In this document: positions 1-9,070 of the stretch, piece by piece
Numbering within the stretch: position 1 is the first letter of the stretch
Layout: each line of letters starts with the position of its first letter
DNA from: Epibacterium sp. Ofav1-8
Lineage (GTDB): Bacteria; Pseudomonadota; Alphaproteobacteria; Rhodobacterales; Rhodobacteraceae
DNA: 64,000 bases
Reading direction: 5' to 3'
NCBI RefSeq assembly: GCF_022348185.1
Contig: NZ_JAKRFD010000003.1
Location: 310,001 to 374,000, forward strand
The notes under the pieces: model-generated
What the model saw: the letters and a program-made list of their open reading frames with translations, nothing else
Told to the model about the DNA's origin: nothing
Database searches by the model: none
Program-made: the position numbers and the translations under genes

Positions 1-576
1 AAAGCCCTGAAACTCCGCCAGCACATATTTGATCTGCTCGGTGCGCCATTTGGCCATGACCCAATTGCCTTTGACTGCTTCGAGAACCCCTTTGGAGTCA
101 TCAAAGCGGGTGTACTCCCGGTTGATATTGATCAGCACCGCCTGTTCCGGAAGTGATTTGAGCTCTTCGCTGACATAGCGGCGCTGGATTTCATCCGCCG
201 TCATCAACCCACGGCTTCGCGCCCCGTGCCCGGATTGAATATTGGTGAGCCCAGCCGCTGCAAAATCCTGGTTGCGGTGGCGCAGCACATCAATCAGCAC
301 GCTCTCGATCAGCCGGGCTTCATCTTTGTTCAGGCCGTGGCGCAGGATCAGGTATTCGACGTCCTTGCCCGCACGCTTGATCTGGCCGATCATATCGAGC
401 TTTTCACTTTGCGCATCCTTCTGGACCTGCTCCTCGATCACATGACTGTAGAGTCGATTTCCCTTGCCTTCTCCGATGTAGAATATCTTGTCGGTGCACG
501 GGTCGATCAGCGCGTACACATAATGGCCGATCCGGTCCAAGAGTACGTTCTCGAAATAGGGAACCTGCTTAGACAA
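1..576 (-). CDS. GIY-YIG nuclease-family protein (LEM-3-like), C-terminus cut by window edge
   Basis: My translation of the minus strand gives an open frame from a TTG codon at 576 to base 1 (192 codons, no stop). The first third holds the motif YVYALIDP followed by FYIGEGKGNRLYSH, the two-strand signature of GIY-YIG endonuclease folds in the LEM-3-like form (YxYxLxDP...FYIGxGxGxR). A glutamate suited to metal binding follows in EARLIESVLID. TTG is chosen as start because GAGGA lies about 8 bases upstream; the first in-frame ATG would remove the GIY-YIG core. Nuclease activity is inferred from the family. The substrate is unknown, and the gene continues beyond the window. Confidence 0.8.
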   Translation of the reverse strand, partial: MSKQVPYFENVLLDRIGHYVYALIDPCTDKIFYIGEGKGNRLYSHVIEEQVQKDAQSEKLDMIGQIKRAGKDVEYLILRHGLNKDEARLIESVLIDVLRHRNQDFAAAGLTNIQSGHGARSRGLMTADEIQRRYVSEELKSLPEQAVLININREYTRFDDSKGVLEAVKGNWVMAKWRTEQIKYVLAEFQGF

Positions 577-662
577 TTGATTTTCCTCAAAATAGCGGTC
601 ACTCCTGTAGGCAGATAGCTCAGCCTGACTCACGCGCGCAAGATCAAAGATCGGAGCCCCGA

Positions 663-2438
663 ATGACATTGGACCAGACCCTGCTTTTCAGCCTCTTCGC
701 CGCCGTTTTTGGCCTCCTGCTCTGGGGCAGGTTTCGCTATGATCTGGTGGCGTTTGCCGCGCTGATGGTGGCGGTGGTGTTGGGGTTGGTGGAGAGCAAG
801 GACGCCTTTGCCGGCTTTGGTCATCCGGCCACATTGGTGGTGGCACTGGTGCTTGTGGTCTCAGCAGGGCTGGTGAAATCCGGTGCGGTGCATCTGATCA
901 CGCGCACGCTGGTGGACCAAAGCCGGGCGCTTGGGGCGCATATTGCCCTGATGGGCAGCGTGGGTGCAGTGCTTTCGGCGTTTATGAATAATGTGGCGGC
1001 GCTGGCGCTGTTGATGCCGGTGGATATTCAGACCGCGCGCAAAGCGGGACGTGCGCCGGGGCAAAGCCTGATGCCCTTGTCCTTTGCCACCATCCTTGGC
1101 GGTATGGCCACGCTGATCGGCACGCCGCCCAACATCATCATCGCCACGATCCGCCATGATACATTGGGCGAGCCGTTCAAGATGTTTGACTTTGCCCCCG
1201 TCGGCCTTGCGGCGGCGGCGGCGGGTCTGGCCTTTGTGGCACTGGTGGGCTGGCGGCTGATCCCGGACCGCTCTGGCGCGGCAGGCGCAACCGAGAGCCA
1301 GCTCGCCCCCTATGTGGCGGAACTGACAGTGCCCGAAGAATCTGAGCTGATCGGCCAGCGGCTCGGCAGTCTGGATACCGAGGCCGAGAAAGCCGATGTG
1401 GCCATTCTTGGACTGATCCGAAGCGGCCAGCGCCGCTATGGTCGCGCCTCGGGCGCGCTATTGCAGGCCGGCGATACCATCGTGCTGGAGGCCACGCCCG
1501 AGGCGCTGGATGAGTTCCGCACCACCCTGAAACTCGATTTCTCGGATGCGGCGCGCGAAGAAAAGCTCAAGGCTGCAGGCGATGGGCTGGAGTTGATTGA
1601 GGTGGTGGTGCCGGAACATTCCCGCATTGCCGGCCGCAGTGCTCAGGCCGTGGGGCTGGCGTGGCGGCAAAGCGCGGTTCTGTTGGGGATTGCCCGGCAA
1701 GGTGAGCGACTGAAAAAGCACCTGCGCCAGACCGAAGTGGCCGCCGGTGACATTCTGCTGATCCTGTGCCCACGTGATCGCGGCGCAGAGGTGGCAGACT
1801 GGCTGGGCTGTCTGCCGCTCGCGGCGCGCGGCCTTTCGGTGACGGCAAATGACAAGACATGGTGGGCCATTGGTCTCTTTGCGGCGGCGGTTCTGGCGGC
1901 CTCGGTGGGCTTCCTCTATTTGCCGATTGCACTGGGGCTGGTGGCGATCGGCTATGTGTTGTTGAAAATCCTGCCGGTGGCAGAGATCTATGACCACGTG
2001 GAATGGCCGGTGGTGGTTCTCTTGGGGTCGATGATCCCGCTGGGACAGGCGCTGGAGAAATCCGGCGGCACCGAACTCTTGGCCAATGGGCTGGTGGATC
2101 TGACGGCGGGGATGCCCGCATGGGCGATCCTGACGGTGCTGATGGTGGTGACGATGACGCTGTCGGATGTGCTCAACAATACGGCCACGGCGATCGTGGC
2201 GGCCCCGGTGGGGATTTCCATGGCCAATGCGCTGGATGTCTCGCCCGATCCGTTTCTGATGGCCGTGGCCGTGGCGGCCTCGGCGGCGTTTCTGACCCCC
2301 ATCGGGCATAAGAACAACACGCTTGTGTTGGGGCCGGGGGGGTACCGGTTTGGCGACTATTGGCGCATGGGGCTGCCGCTCGAGATCCTCGTGATCGCCG
2401 TGTCGATCCCCGCAATCCTGTTTTTCTGGCCGCTCTGA
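663..2438 (+). CDS. SLC13/DASS-type permease with two RCK-C (TrkA-C) domains
   Basis: 591-residue inner-membrane transporter of the ion-transporter superfamily. About five membrane segments precede a soluble insert at roughly residues 205-390 that contains two RCK-C/TrkA-C-like domains (each with an ELIGQRLG- or SRIAGRSA-type start and a GDTIVLEA/GDILLILC end), followed by a second membrane half. Paired pore motifs are visible: LSAFMNNVAAL with LIGTPPN in the first half, and SDVLNNTATA with LTPIGHKNN in the second. Family members move dicarboxylates, sulfate or other anions with Na+ or H+; the substrate here cannot be read. GGAG lies 7 bases before the ATG. A paralogue of nearly the same length and layout is encoded at 5540-7318 on the other strand. 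Confidence 0.85.
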   Translation: MTLDQTLLFSLFAAVFGLLLWGRFRYDLVAFAALMVAVVLGLVESKDAFAGFGHPATLVVALVLVVSAGLVKSGAVHLITRTLVDQSRALGAHIALMGSVGAVLSAFMNNVAALALLMPVDIQTARKAGRAPGQSLMPLSFATILGGMATLIGTPPNIIIATIRHDTLGEPFKMFDFAPVGLAAAAAGLAFVALVGWRLIPDRSGAAGATESQLAPYVAELTVPEESELIGQRLGSLDTEAEKADVAILGLIRSGQRRYGRASGALLQAGDTIVLEATPEALDEFRTTLKLDFSDAAREEKLKAAGDGLELIEVVVPEHSRIAGRSAQAVGLAWRQSAVLLGIARQGERLKKHLRQTEVAAGDILLILCPRDRGAEVADWLGCLPLAARGLSVTANDKTWWAIGLFAAAVLAASVGFLYLPIALGLVAIGYVLLKILPVAEIYDHVEWPVVVLLGSMIPLGQALEKSGGTELLANGLVDLTAGMPAWAILTVLMVVTMTLSDVLNNTATAIVAAPVGISMANALDVSPDPFLMAVAVAASAAFLTPIGHKNNTLVLGPGGYRFGDYWRMGLPLEILVIAVSIPAILFFWPL

Positions 2439-2465
2439 TCAAAGCCACACAAGGAAGTTATATAA

Positions 2466-2491
2466 GGGAGGGGGGGGGCCCCCGCCCCCCC
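2466..2491. other. G-run/C-run hairpin after the permease gene
   Basis: A purine run of G (interrupted once by A) meets a run of C (interrupted once by G), giving a nearly all-GC palindrome 28 bases past the permease stop codon. No T tract follows, so it is not a textbook intrinsic terminator. It may still block polymerase or protect the 3' end. Confidence 0.4.
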
Positions 2492-2675
2492 GCGACGCAC
2501 GAAGGTGCGGCGCAACACCTCAAGCCCCCGCCGCGCAAAACCCCGCTTGTCCGCTTTCGCTCACTGCGCCCGGACTGATGTGCCCTCACGGCAGCTCTAC
2601 ACGCAAGGATTGCGCGGCGCGCCCCCTTGCGCCTAGGCTCAGACCCAAGGGCATTGCCAATCGGGGAGGAGCGCC

Positions 2676-4349
2676 ATGGCCGCCGCGCAGAGAGACAACA
2701 GCGCCGATGTCATCGTGATCGGAACCGGGCTGGCGGGGCTGGTGGCTGCAAATGAGCTGGCAGACCGGGGCAAGCAGGTGATCCTGCTGGAGCAGGAGCC
2801 TGCCCATTTTCTCGGTGGTCAGGCGCATTGGAGCCTGGGCGGGCTCTTCATGATTGACACGCCCGAGCAGCGCCGCATGGGCATTCGCGACAGCCTTGAT
2901 CTGGCGCGGCGGGATTGGGCGGGCAGCGCGCAGTATGATCGCCCCGAGGACGACTACCCCCGGCAATGGGCCAAAGCTTATCTGGAGTTTGCCGCCAGCG
3001 ACATGCGCCCGTGGCTGCACGGTCTGGGCCTGCGCTGGTTTCCCGTGGTGGGCTGGGCCGAGCGCGGCGATGGTCGCGCCGAGGGGCATGGCAACTCGGT
3101 GCCGCGTTTTCACATCACATGGGGCACCGGACCGGGCGTCGTGGCCCCCTTTGCCCGGCGCATTGAGGCGCATATGACCGCTGGTCGCATAGATGCGCGC
3201 TTTCGCCATCAGGTCAGCCACATCATCCAGCAGGGCGGCCAGATCAAGGGCGTTTCGGGTGAGGTGCTGGCCGAGGACACCAGCCCCATCGGCGCACAAA
3301 CCAACCGGCAGGAGGTGGGCGAATTCGAGGTATACGCCCCCTCGCTCATCGTGGCCTCAGGCGGCATCGGCGGCAATCTGGAGATGGTGCGCGCCAACTG
3401 GCCCACCGAACGCCTTGGCCCCGCGCCCAGCCGCATGGTCTCGGGCGTACCTGCACATGTGGACGGGCGCATGCTGAAGGTGGCGCAATCCGCAGGCGGC
3501 CATATCATCAATGGTGATCGCATGTGGCACTACTGCGAGGGGCTGAGGAACTGGGACCCGATCTGGCCCAACCATGGCATTCGCATCCTGCCCGGCCCCT
3601 CATCTCTTTGGTTTGATGCCCATGGCACCCGGCTCCCCGACCCAGCGCTGCCGGGGTTTGACACGCTGGGCACGCTGAAGGCGATCCTTGCCAGCGGCCA
3701 GGATTACAGCTGGTTCATCCTGAGCCAGAAGATCATCCAGAAGGAATTCGCCCTCTCCGGCTCGGAGCAGAACCCGGACCTCACCTCTGGCAAATGGGCC
3801 GAGGTGCTGCGCGCGCGGCTGTTGTCCGGCGGCAAGGCCCCGGCCCCGGTGGAAGCCTTCAAGAAACACAGCGCCGATTTTGTGGTGGCAGAGACCCTCT
3901 CGGATCTGGTGCGGGGCATGAATGAGATCGGCGATGTGGCTCTGGATGAGGCGCATATCCGAGCACAGATCGAGGCGCGGGATGCGCAGGTCGACAATCC
4001 CTTTGCCAAGGACCGTCAAATTCAGGCGATCCATGCGGCGCGCAACTATCGCGGCGACCGGCTCATTCGCACGGCCAAGCCGCACCGTCTGCTGGACCGC
4101 ACCAACGGGCCGCTGATTGCGGTGCGGCTCAGTATCCTCACCCGCAAAACATTGGGCGGTTTGCACACCACGCTGGACAGCCAGATGATCGGCGCAGACG
4201 GCGCACCACTGCCCGGCCTGTTTGCGGTGGGCGAAGCGGCGGGGTTTGGGGGCGGCGGCTATCACGGCTACAACGCGCTGGAGGGCACATTTCTGGGCGG
4301 CTGCCTGTTTTCCGGCCGGCAAGCCGGACGCTCGGATCAGATCGCCTGA
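2676..4349 (+). CDS. FAD-binding dehydrogenase (fumarate reductase/KstD-like flavoprotein, COG3573 type)
   Basis: 557-residue flavoprotein. The N-terminus has a Rossmann FAD motif (VIVIGTGLAGLVAANELA) and the acidic end of the second strand (ILLEQEP). The C-terminus has the FAD-closing motif GLFAVGEAAGFGGGGYHG, followed by NALEGTFLGGCLFSG, typical of succinate dehydrogenase/fumarate reductase-fold enzymes such as 3-ketosteroid dehydrogenases. Length fits the uncharacterised COG3573 dehydrogenases. It has no signal peptide, so it is probably cytoplasmic. GGGGAGGAG sits 5 bases before the ATG. No partner iron-sulfur or cytochrome subunit is nearby, so it is probably a single-component oxidoreductase. 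The substrate is unknown. Confidence 0.8.
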   Translation: MAAAQRDNSADVIVIGTGLAGLVAANELADRGKQVILLEQEPAHFLGGQAHWSLGGLFMIDTPEQRRMGIRDSLDLARRDWAGSAQYDRPEDDYPRQWAKAYLEFAASDMRPWLHGLGLRWFPVVGWAERGDGRAEGHGNSVPRFHITWGTGPGVVAPFARRIEAHMTAGRIDARFRHQVSHIIQQGGQIKGVSGEVLAEDTSPIGAQTNRQEVGEFEVYAPSLIVASGGIGGNLEMVRANWPTERLGPAPSRMVSGVPAHVDGRMLKVAQSAGGHIINGDRMWHYCEGLRNWDPIWPNHGIRILPGPSSLWFDAHGTRLPDPALPGFDTLGTLKAILASGQDYSWFILSQKIIQKEFALSGSEQNPDLTSGKWAEVLRARLLSGGKAPAPVEAFKKHSADFVVAETLSDLVRGMNEIGDVALDEAHIRAQIEARDAQVDNPFAKDRQIQAIHAARNYRGDRLIRTAKPHRLLDRTNGPLIAVRLSILTRKTLGGLHTTLDSQMIGADGAPLPGLFAVGEAAGFGGGGYHGYNALEGTFLGGCLFSGRQAGRSDQIA

Positions 4350-4430
4350 CCGATGCCAGAGATGATGGCACACCCGTTGAGCGCATCTTTGGCTGGCGCC
4401 ATGCCCCTGTGATGCGATTCATCAATTCCG

Positions 4431-4901
4431 ATGTCCCTACACCCGGAACCCATCTATTTTTACGCCCAAACAGACCCTTACGCGGAGTTTTCAAACTTTG
4501 CTCCCTATGGTGTGGCGTTTGACGGCACATGGTGGCGCACGGTGGAGCATTGCTTTCAGGCGATGAAGTTTCATGACGCCGACCACCGCGAACGCATTCG
4601 GCGCTGCCATAAGCCAAAGGCGGCCAAAGCCCTTGGCATGACACGCGCCATACCGCTGCGGACGGATTGGGAAGAGGTCAAGGACGACATCATGCTTACC
4701 GCTGTCAGGTGCAAATTCCAGACCCACGCGGCACTCCGGCAGCTCCTTCTGAGCACCGGGGAGGCACAACTGGTCGAGAATGCGCCGATGGATGCCTACT
4801 GGGGCTGCGGCCCGGATGGGCGCGGCCTCAACAAGCTGGGTCAGATCCTGATGACGGTTCGACGCGAGCTGTCAGGCAACGCGGGCGTCGGCAACTCCTG
4901 A
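4431..4901 (+). CDS. NADAR domain protein (YbiA-like)
   Basis: 156 residues making up essentially one NADAR/YbiA domain (old DUF1768). Family hallmarks visible are FSNFAPYGV near residue 20, the WRTVEHCFQAMKF motif with the conserved Glu, a KPKAAKALG segment, WGCGPDGRGLNKLGQ and a final LMTVRREL helix. Family members are N-glycosidases acting on riboflavin-pathway intermediates or ADP-ribosyl adducts, and some act in toxin or phage-defence modules. No DarT, macrodomain or other ADP-ribosylation partner is adjacent, so a housekeeping damage-repair role is more likely here. An in-frame ATG at 4401 is followed by a stop within three codons, which fixes the start at 4431 despite a weak ribosome site. 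Confidence 0.85.
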   Translation: MSLHPEPIYFYAQTDPYAEFSNFAPYGVAFDGTWWRTVEHCFQAMKFHDADHRERIRRCHKPKAAKALGMTRAIPLRTDWEEVKDDIMLTAVRCKFQTHAALRQLLLSTGEAQLVENAPMDAYWGCGPDGRGLNKLGQILMTVRRELSGNAGVGNS

Positions 4902-4947
4902 CCGAAGCGCAGAGCGGGTCAGGAAGCACCCCTCCTGACCACATGTC

Positions 4948-5412
4948 TTAGCCGCTGGTTTCCACAAGGCTGTCGTCTTCGACCTCGCGGCTATAGCGCA
5001 ACAGCTCGCTGCCGTCGCTGTCCAGCAGGATCAGGGCGTCGGGCTCCATTTGGTAGCGCGTCACCTGTGCAAGGAGCGACAGCACCTTTTCCTCCTGCTC
5101 CGCCAGTCCCTCGGGGCAGGCCATCATGGTGCCGGCGATCTTGTCGGGGAAGGTGATCTCTTCGCCCTCGATCTCGACGTCACCCATAAAACGGTTACAT
5201 CCGGCGCTGGTGCCAAAGCGGCCGTTTTCGTCAAAGCTCAGGTCAAGGCCACGCCCCTCCAGCGGGGTCTCGCCCTCGATCTGGCTCAGGGTCCACTCGG
5301 TCTCGGCCAAGGGTGGTTTTGCAGGCTCCGTGGCACGGGTCTGCGCGCTCATCACGATGGCGGAGGCGGCGACCAATACGGCGGCGATAAATGCTCTTCG
5401 GGTTGTTTGCAT
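4948..5412 (-). CDS. META (HslJ-like) domain protein, exported
   Basis: 154 residues. A twin-basic-start signal peptide (MQTTRRAF... ending SAQTRA) is followed by one META domain, with LAETEWTLSQIEG, LSFDENGRFGTSAGCNRFMG, FPDKIAGTMMACP and a closing ALILLDSDG strand. This matches the HslJ/DUF306 pattern of envelope proteins linked to heat or antibiotic stress. Its function is not known beyond envelope localisation. The open frame runs far upstream into the neighbouring permease, but the signal peptide and GGGA upstream favour ATG 5412; ATG 5421 is three codons longer and also possible. It lies downstream of the permease gene at 5540-7318, same strand, 127 bases away. Confidence 0.75.
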   Translation of the reverse strand: MQTTRRAFIAAVLVAASAIVMSAQTRATEPAKPPLAETEWTLSQIEGETPLEGRGLDLSFDENGRFGTSAGCNRFMGDVEIEGEEITFPDKIAGTMMACPEGLAEQEEKVLSLLAQVTRYQMEPDALILLDSDGSELLRYSREVEDDSLVETSG

Positions 5413-5539
5413 GGGTCCCATTCCCAATCGTGTCTGTCTCGAAAGACAAACGTGGGAAGCGGCAGGGGCCGTCGCAAGGGGACCTGCACAACATGCGGTC
5501 AGGATGCGCGAAAAGACGCGCATCCCGGTGGTCAGGTGC

Positions 5540-7318
5540 CTAGAGCGGCCACAGCAGCGGAATGACCGCCGAGGCCAGCACTCCCATCGAGAGATTGAGC
5601 GGAATGCCCACCCGCAGGAAGTCCGAGAACTTGTAGCCGCCGGGGCCATAGACCAGCATATTGGTCTGGTAGCCAATGGGCGTGGCAAAGGAGGCCGAGG
5701 CCGCCACCATCACCGCAATCACCAGCGGGCGCGGATCAAGCCCCATCGCCTGAGCCAGCCCCACCGCAATCGGCGTGACCACCACGGCCACCGCGTTGTT
5801 TGAGACGAGTTCCGTCAGCACCGAGGTCAGCAGATAGACCGCCCAGACAAGGAAGAACGGCGGCAGGTCTGCGAGCACCGGCGAAATGCCACTGACGATG
5901 AGTTTGACCGCGCCGGAGCTTTCAAGTGCGGCCCCGATGGCCAGCATGGAGAAGATCAGCGCCAGCAAACGCCCGTCGATAAAGGAAAACGCCTCATCCG
6001 CGTCGATACAGCGGGTTGCCAGCACCAGCGCCACCGCAAGGATCGACAGCATCAGGATCGGTGCCAGGCCAAAGGCCGCGCCGATGACGATCCCGACCAT
6101 TGCGGCCACCGCCACCGGCGCATGGCTGCGCCGATAGGCGCGCTGCGTGGGCTGGGAGACATCGGCCATGTCCATCTCGGCGGCAAGGCGCTGGATGTCG
6201 CCGGGCGCGCCCTCCAGAAGCAAGGTGTCGCCCACACGCACCACCAGATCGTCGAGCTGCACGCCGATGTTCTGATTGCGCCGGTGCACCGCCAGCACAT
6301 AGACGCCGTAGCGGCGGCGCAGACGCATGGCGCCGAGGCTGCGGCCCACCATGCGGCAGCCCGGCGTGATCAGCACCTCGACCGTTTTGGTCTCCACGGC
6401 GGAGACCTGATCGACGCGCTTCAGTTCCTTGTTGCGTTGCAGGCTCAGAAGCTCGGTCATCTTGGTGCGCAGAACCACGCGGTCGCCCACCTGAAGCTCC
6501 ACCCCTTCGAGGTTGCGGCGCAGGGAGTCATCGCCCCGGATCACATCGATCAGCCGCACGCCGGGGCGTTTGAACAGCTGCACGCCGGTGACTTCGCGCC
6601 CGATCAGGTTGCTGTCGGGGGGGATCACGGCCTCGGTGAAAAATTTCATCCTGGAGCGGTCGGAGAGCATCGAGGCCATGCTGTCGCGTTCCGGCAGCAG
6701 ACGCGGGGCGATGAAACGCAAGTAGATCAGGCCCCATGCGACCACCACGATGCCCAGGGGTGTGACCTCGAAGATCGAGAAGGGCTTCAGGCCCTGCGCG
6801 CGGGCCACACCATCGACGAGCAGGTTGGTTGAGGTGCCGATCAGGGTGAGCGTGCCGCCCAGCACCGCCGCATAAGACAGCGGAATCAGCATCTTGGAGG
6901 GCGAGACATTGAGCGTGCGCGCGATCTGGATAAAGACCGGGATCATCACCACCACCACCGGCGTGTTGGACACAAACGCCGAGGCGATCACCACAAAGCC
7001 CATCAGGAGCGCGATCGCCATCTTCGGGCTGACCTCGGCCTTCTTGCGTGCGACCGAGGTGAAGGCATCCAGCGCGCCGGTGCGCACCAAGGCCCCCATG
7101 ATCAGGAACATCGCCGCGATGGTCCAGGGCGCGGGGTTTGCCAGCACCGGCAGCGCCTGGTCATAGGGCAGCACGCCGGTCACCAGCATCAGGGAGACGC
7201 CGCAGAGGGCCACCACTTCGGTCGGGTAGGTTTCGCGCAGAAAGGCCACGAACATGCCAAGGACGATCAGCAGCGCCAGAATTGCGCTTGAGGTGTCACC
7301 CGATTGAAAGAGAAACAT
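5540..7318 (-). CDS. SLC13/DASS-type permease with two RCK-C (TrkA-C) domains, second copy
   Basis: 592-residue membrane transporter with the same layout as the product of 663-2438: membrane half, soluble insert with two RCK-C domains (SNLIGREVTGVQLF... and CRMVGRSLGAMRLRRRYG...), membrane half. Paired pore signatures are FVSNTPVVVVM with LIGTSTN, and LVSNNAVAVVV with ATPIGYQTN. The C-terminal LVYGPGGYKFSDF mirrors LVLGPGGYRFGDY in the first copy. Substrate unknown (anion or dicarboxylate type). The paralogues differ clearly in sequence, so this is not a recent duplication. Start is ATG 7318. The META-domain gene follows on the same strand. Confidence 0.85.
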   Translation of the reverse strand: MFLFQSGDTSSAILALLIVLGMFVAFLRETYPTEVVALCGVSLMLVTGVLPYDQALPVLANPAPWTIAAMFLIMGALVRTGALDAFTSVARKKAEVSPKMAIALLMGFVVIASAFVSNTPVVVVMIPVFIQIARTLNVSPSKMLIPLSYAAVLGGTLTLIGTSTNLLVDGVARAQGLKPFSIFEVTPLGIVVVAWGLIYLRFIAPRLLPERDSMASMLSDRSRMKFFTEAVIPPDSNLIGREVTGVQLFKRPGVRLIDVIRGDDSLRRNLEGVELQVGDRVVLRTKMTELLSLQRNKELKRVDQVSAVETKTVEVLITPGCRMVGRSLGAMRLRRRYGVYVLAVHRRNQNIGVQLDDLVVRVGDTLLLEGAPGDIQRLAAEMDMADVSQPTQRAYRRSHAPVAVAAMVGIVIGAAFGLAPILMLSILAVALVLATRCIDADEAFSFIDGRLLALIFSMLAIGAALESSGAVKLIVSGISPVLADLPPFFLVWAVYLLTSVLTELVSNNAVAVVVTPIAVGLAQAMGLDPRPLVIAVMVAASASFATPIGYQTNMLVYGPGGYKFSDFLRVGIPLNLSMGVLASAVIPLLWPL

Positions 7319-8161
7319 AGAGATCCAGTATGCCAGGGTTGCGCCCGCCGCACTCCGGGGCGGGGCTTCAGCCGACGGGCAGTTTCACCGATCCTGTGGC
7401 GCGCAGCAAGCGATTGTCGCAGCAAAAAATCAGTGACTGCGGCAGGATCTGCGCCTCTGCCACCGCTGCGGGGACGACATCCGGACGCCGCCGGTACCGC
7501 GGCGGTCGCCCGCCGCCCAATGCTGCGGTCGTCGGGCGTCCGATGTCGCGTGATGACAGACCGGAACACAGGCCGGGGGCGCTCCCGCCCGTCGTCATGC
7601 TTTTTGACAAAAGCCCTCCTCCCGTTGGGCCGGGCACCGCACGCTTGCGTGCGGTGCCCGGCCCAACCGCGGCCGTTTCTCTGGCGCAGGCCAGAGCAGC
7701 GTGCCGTGGGCGGGAGCGCCCCCGTCTTGTGGTGCGACCGACCGTTAGGTCGTATCTCTGCGGCTGTGCACCAGGACCGTCGCCACCGGGAAAACGCCCG
7801 TGCTTCGTGACCGGCGCTCCATGCCTACCGATCATCCGGCGGTCAGCCTGCGCGTGTGTCGGGAACCAAGAGGGTGGAGAGGTTTTAGCGTCGGCGGGGA
7901 AATGGGAATGAGATCGCGCGGAGCTGGCAGGGTCGAGAGCCGCGAGAGGCGTTTGGTCCCGATGCTCGGGCGCTGTCAGTGCTGACGTCGACGCGCCGAA
8001 GGCCTGTGTGAGGCAGGAGCTCTCCCGCTTGCGGGAGCCGCGCGCGGAGAGCCAACCGGGAACGAAGCGATGCTACGCCTGTCGTTCAATGCGGCACAGG
8101 CCGGGTTTGCTCCCGGCTGGGCGGCGTTCGAGCCTGAGGGCAAACGGTGCGGGTGCGGGGG
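7319..8161. other. 843-base gap without a convincing gene
   Basis: Several long open frames cross this stretch on both strands, but all have compositions expected of shadow frames (rich in Arg, Pro, Gly, Ala) and none shows a domain or a good ribosome site. It contains a large nested inverted repeat (7575-7723) and smaller hairpins, for example around 7744-7757 (CGACC...GGTCG) and 8027-8042 (CTCCCGC/GCGGGAG). It separates two genes read in the same direction and could hold an untranslated structured transcript; that is inference. Confidence 0.5.
7575..7723. repeat. Nested inverted-repeat element with a 21-bp perfect hairpin
   Basis: Outer arms at 7575-7590 and 7708-7723 are exact 16-base inverted copies (GGGGGCGCTCCCGCCC and its complement). 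Inside, 7624-7667 forms a perfect 21-bp stem with a 2-base loop. A related element with similar outer arms and a different central hairpin is at 54479-54636, and the right arm is partly echoed at 37148-37163. This looks like a dispersed intergenic repeat family, not a gene-specific terminator. Confidence 0.75.
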
Positions 8162-8974
8162 TCAGGGGGCGGCCTGTTGCAGGAGGCCGCCCTGGCGCAC
8201 CATCTCGATGCGTTTGGCGGCCCCGGTGCGATCATCGGTTTCGACATAGACGCCGGACAGCGTCGCTGCCCCGGAGGCTGGGGTAAACCGCCCCTTGGGC
8301 ATGCCGGTCAGGAACCGGCGCATCGGCTCGGCCTTGTCCATGCCGATCACCGAATTGTAGTCGCCGCACATGCCGGCATCACTCAGATAGGCGGTGCCGC
8401 CCTCGAGGATCTGGGCATCTCCCGTCGGCACATGGGTATGGGTGCCCACCACCAGCGAGGCCCTGCCATTGCAGAAATGACCCATCGCCATCTTCTCCGA
8501 CGTGGCTTCGCAATGTATGTCGACAATGATCGCCTGCGCCAGACCACCGCGCGGGTGCGATTTCAGCACGCTTTCGACAGCGCCAAACGGGTCGTCAAAG
8601 GCGCGTTTCATGAACACCTGTCCCAGCACCTGCGTCACCAGCACCTTCTGGCCGCCACGGGCGGTGAACAGCCGGTGCCCGCGTCCGGGCGCGCCCTTGG
8701 CAAAGTTCAGTGGCCGCACGATGCGGCTGTCCTGTTCGATGTATTGCAGCATGTCTTTCTGATCGAAAGCATGATCGCCCAGGGTCACGCAATCGGCCCC
8801 GGCATCAAACAGGATCTTGGCATGATCGCCCGACAGCCCCATGCCGTTGGAGGCGTTTTCGCCGTTCACCACGACAAAATCGAGCCGCCAGTCCGCGCGC
8901 AGACGCGGCAGGGTTTCGGTAATCGCCGCACGTCCCGCGCGGCCCATGACATCGCCAAGAAACAGAATTCGCAT
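8162..8974 (-). CDS. YmdB-type (TIGR00282) metallophosphoesterase
   Basis: 270 residues, the usual size for the YmdB family of dinuclear metal phosphoesterases (cyclic-nucleotide phosphodiesterases in Gram-positives). Metal-binding motifs appear in order: LFLGDVMGRAG at the N-terminus, VVNGENASNG, TLGDHAFDQ, VDIHCEATSEK and VVGTHTHVPTGD. Start is ATG 8974 (MRILFLGDV), because the 12 residues of the upstream extension are proline-rich and unlike the family. It is cytoplasmic. In alphaproteobacteria its physiological substrate is not established. It lies 96 bases from argP, same strand. Confidence 0.85.
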   Translation of the reverse strand: MRILFLGDVMGRAGRAAITETLPRLRADWRLDFVVVNGENASNGMGLSGDHAKILFDAGADCVTLGDHAFDQKDMLQYIEQDSRIVRPLNFAKGAPGRGHRLFTARGGQKVLVTQVLGQVFMKRAFDDPFGAVESVLKSHPRGGLAQAIIVDIHCEATSEKMAMGHFCNGRASLVVGTHTHVPTGDAQILEGGTAYLSDAGMCGDYNSVIGMDKAEPMRRFLTGMPKGRFTPASGAATLSGVYVETDDRTGAAKRIEMVRQGGLLQQAAP

Positions 8975-9070
8975 GCCCCCCGGAATAGGCGCAGTGGCGG
9001 GCGGCGGCAAGGGGCAAAGCTGTGGGTCCTGCGGCGCAGATCGGGGCGCGGGACCTCAGCCGCGCCCGCC

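Noticed and set aside
5413-5688. 92-residue N-terminal extension of the META-domain gene
   Set aside because: It reads the permease gene in another frame, and a clear signal peptide starts at 5412.
7330-7911. 193-codon plus-strand frame in the long gap
   Set aside because: It runs through the nested inverted repeat and is rich in Arg/Pro/Gly/Ala with no motif or ribosome site.
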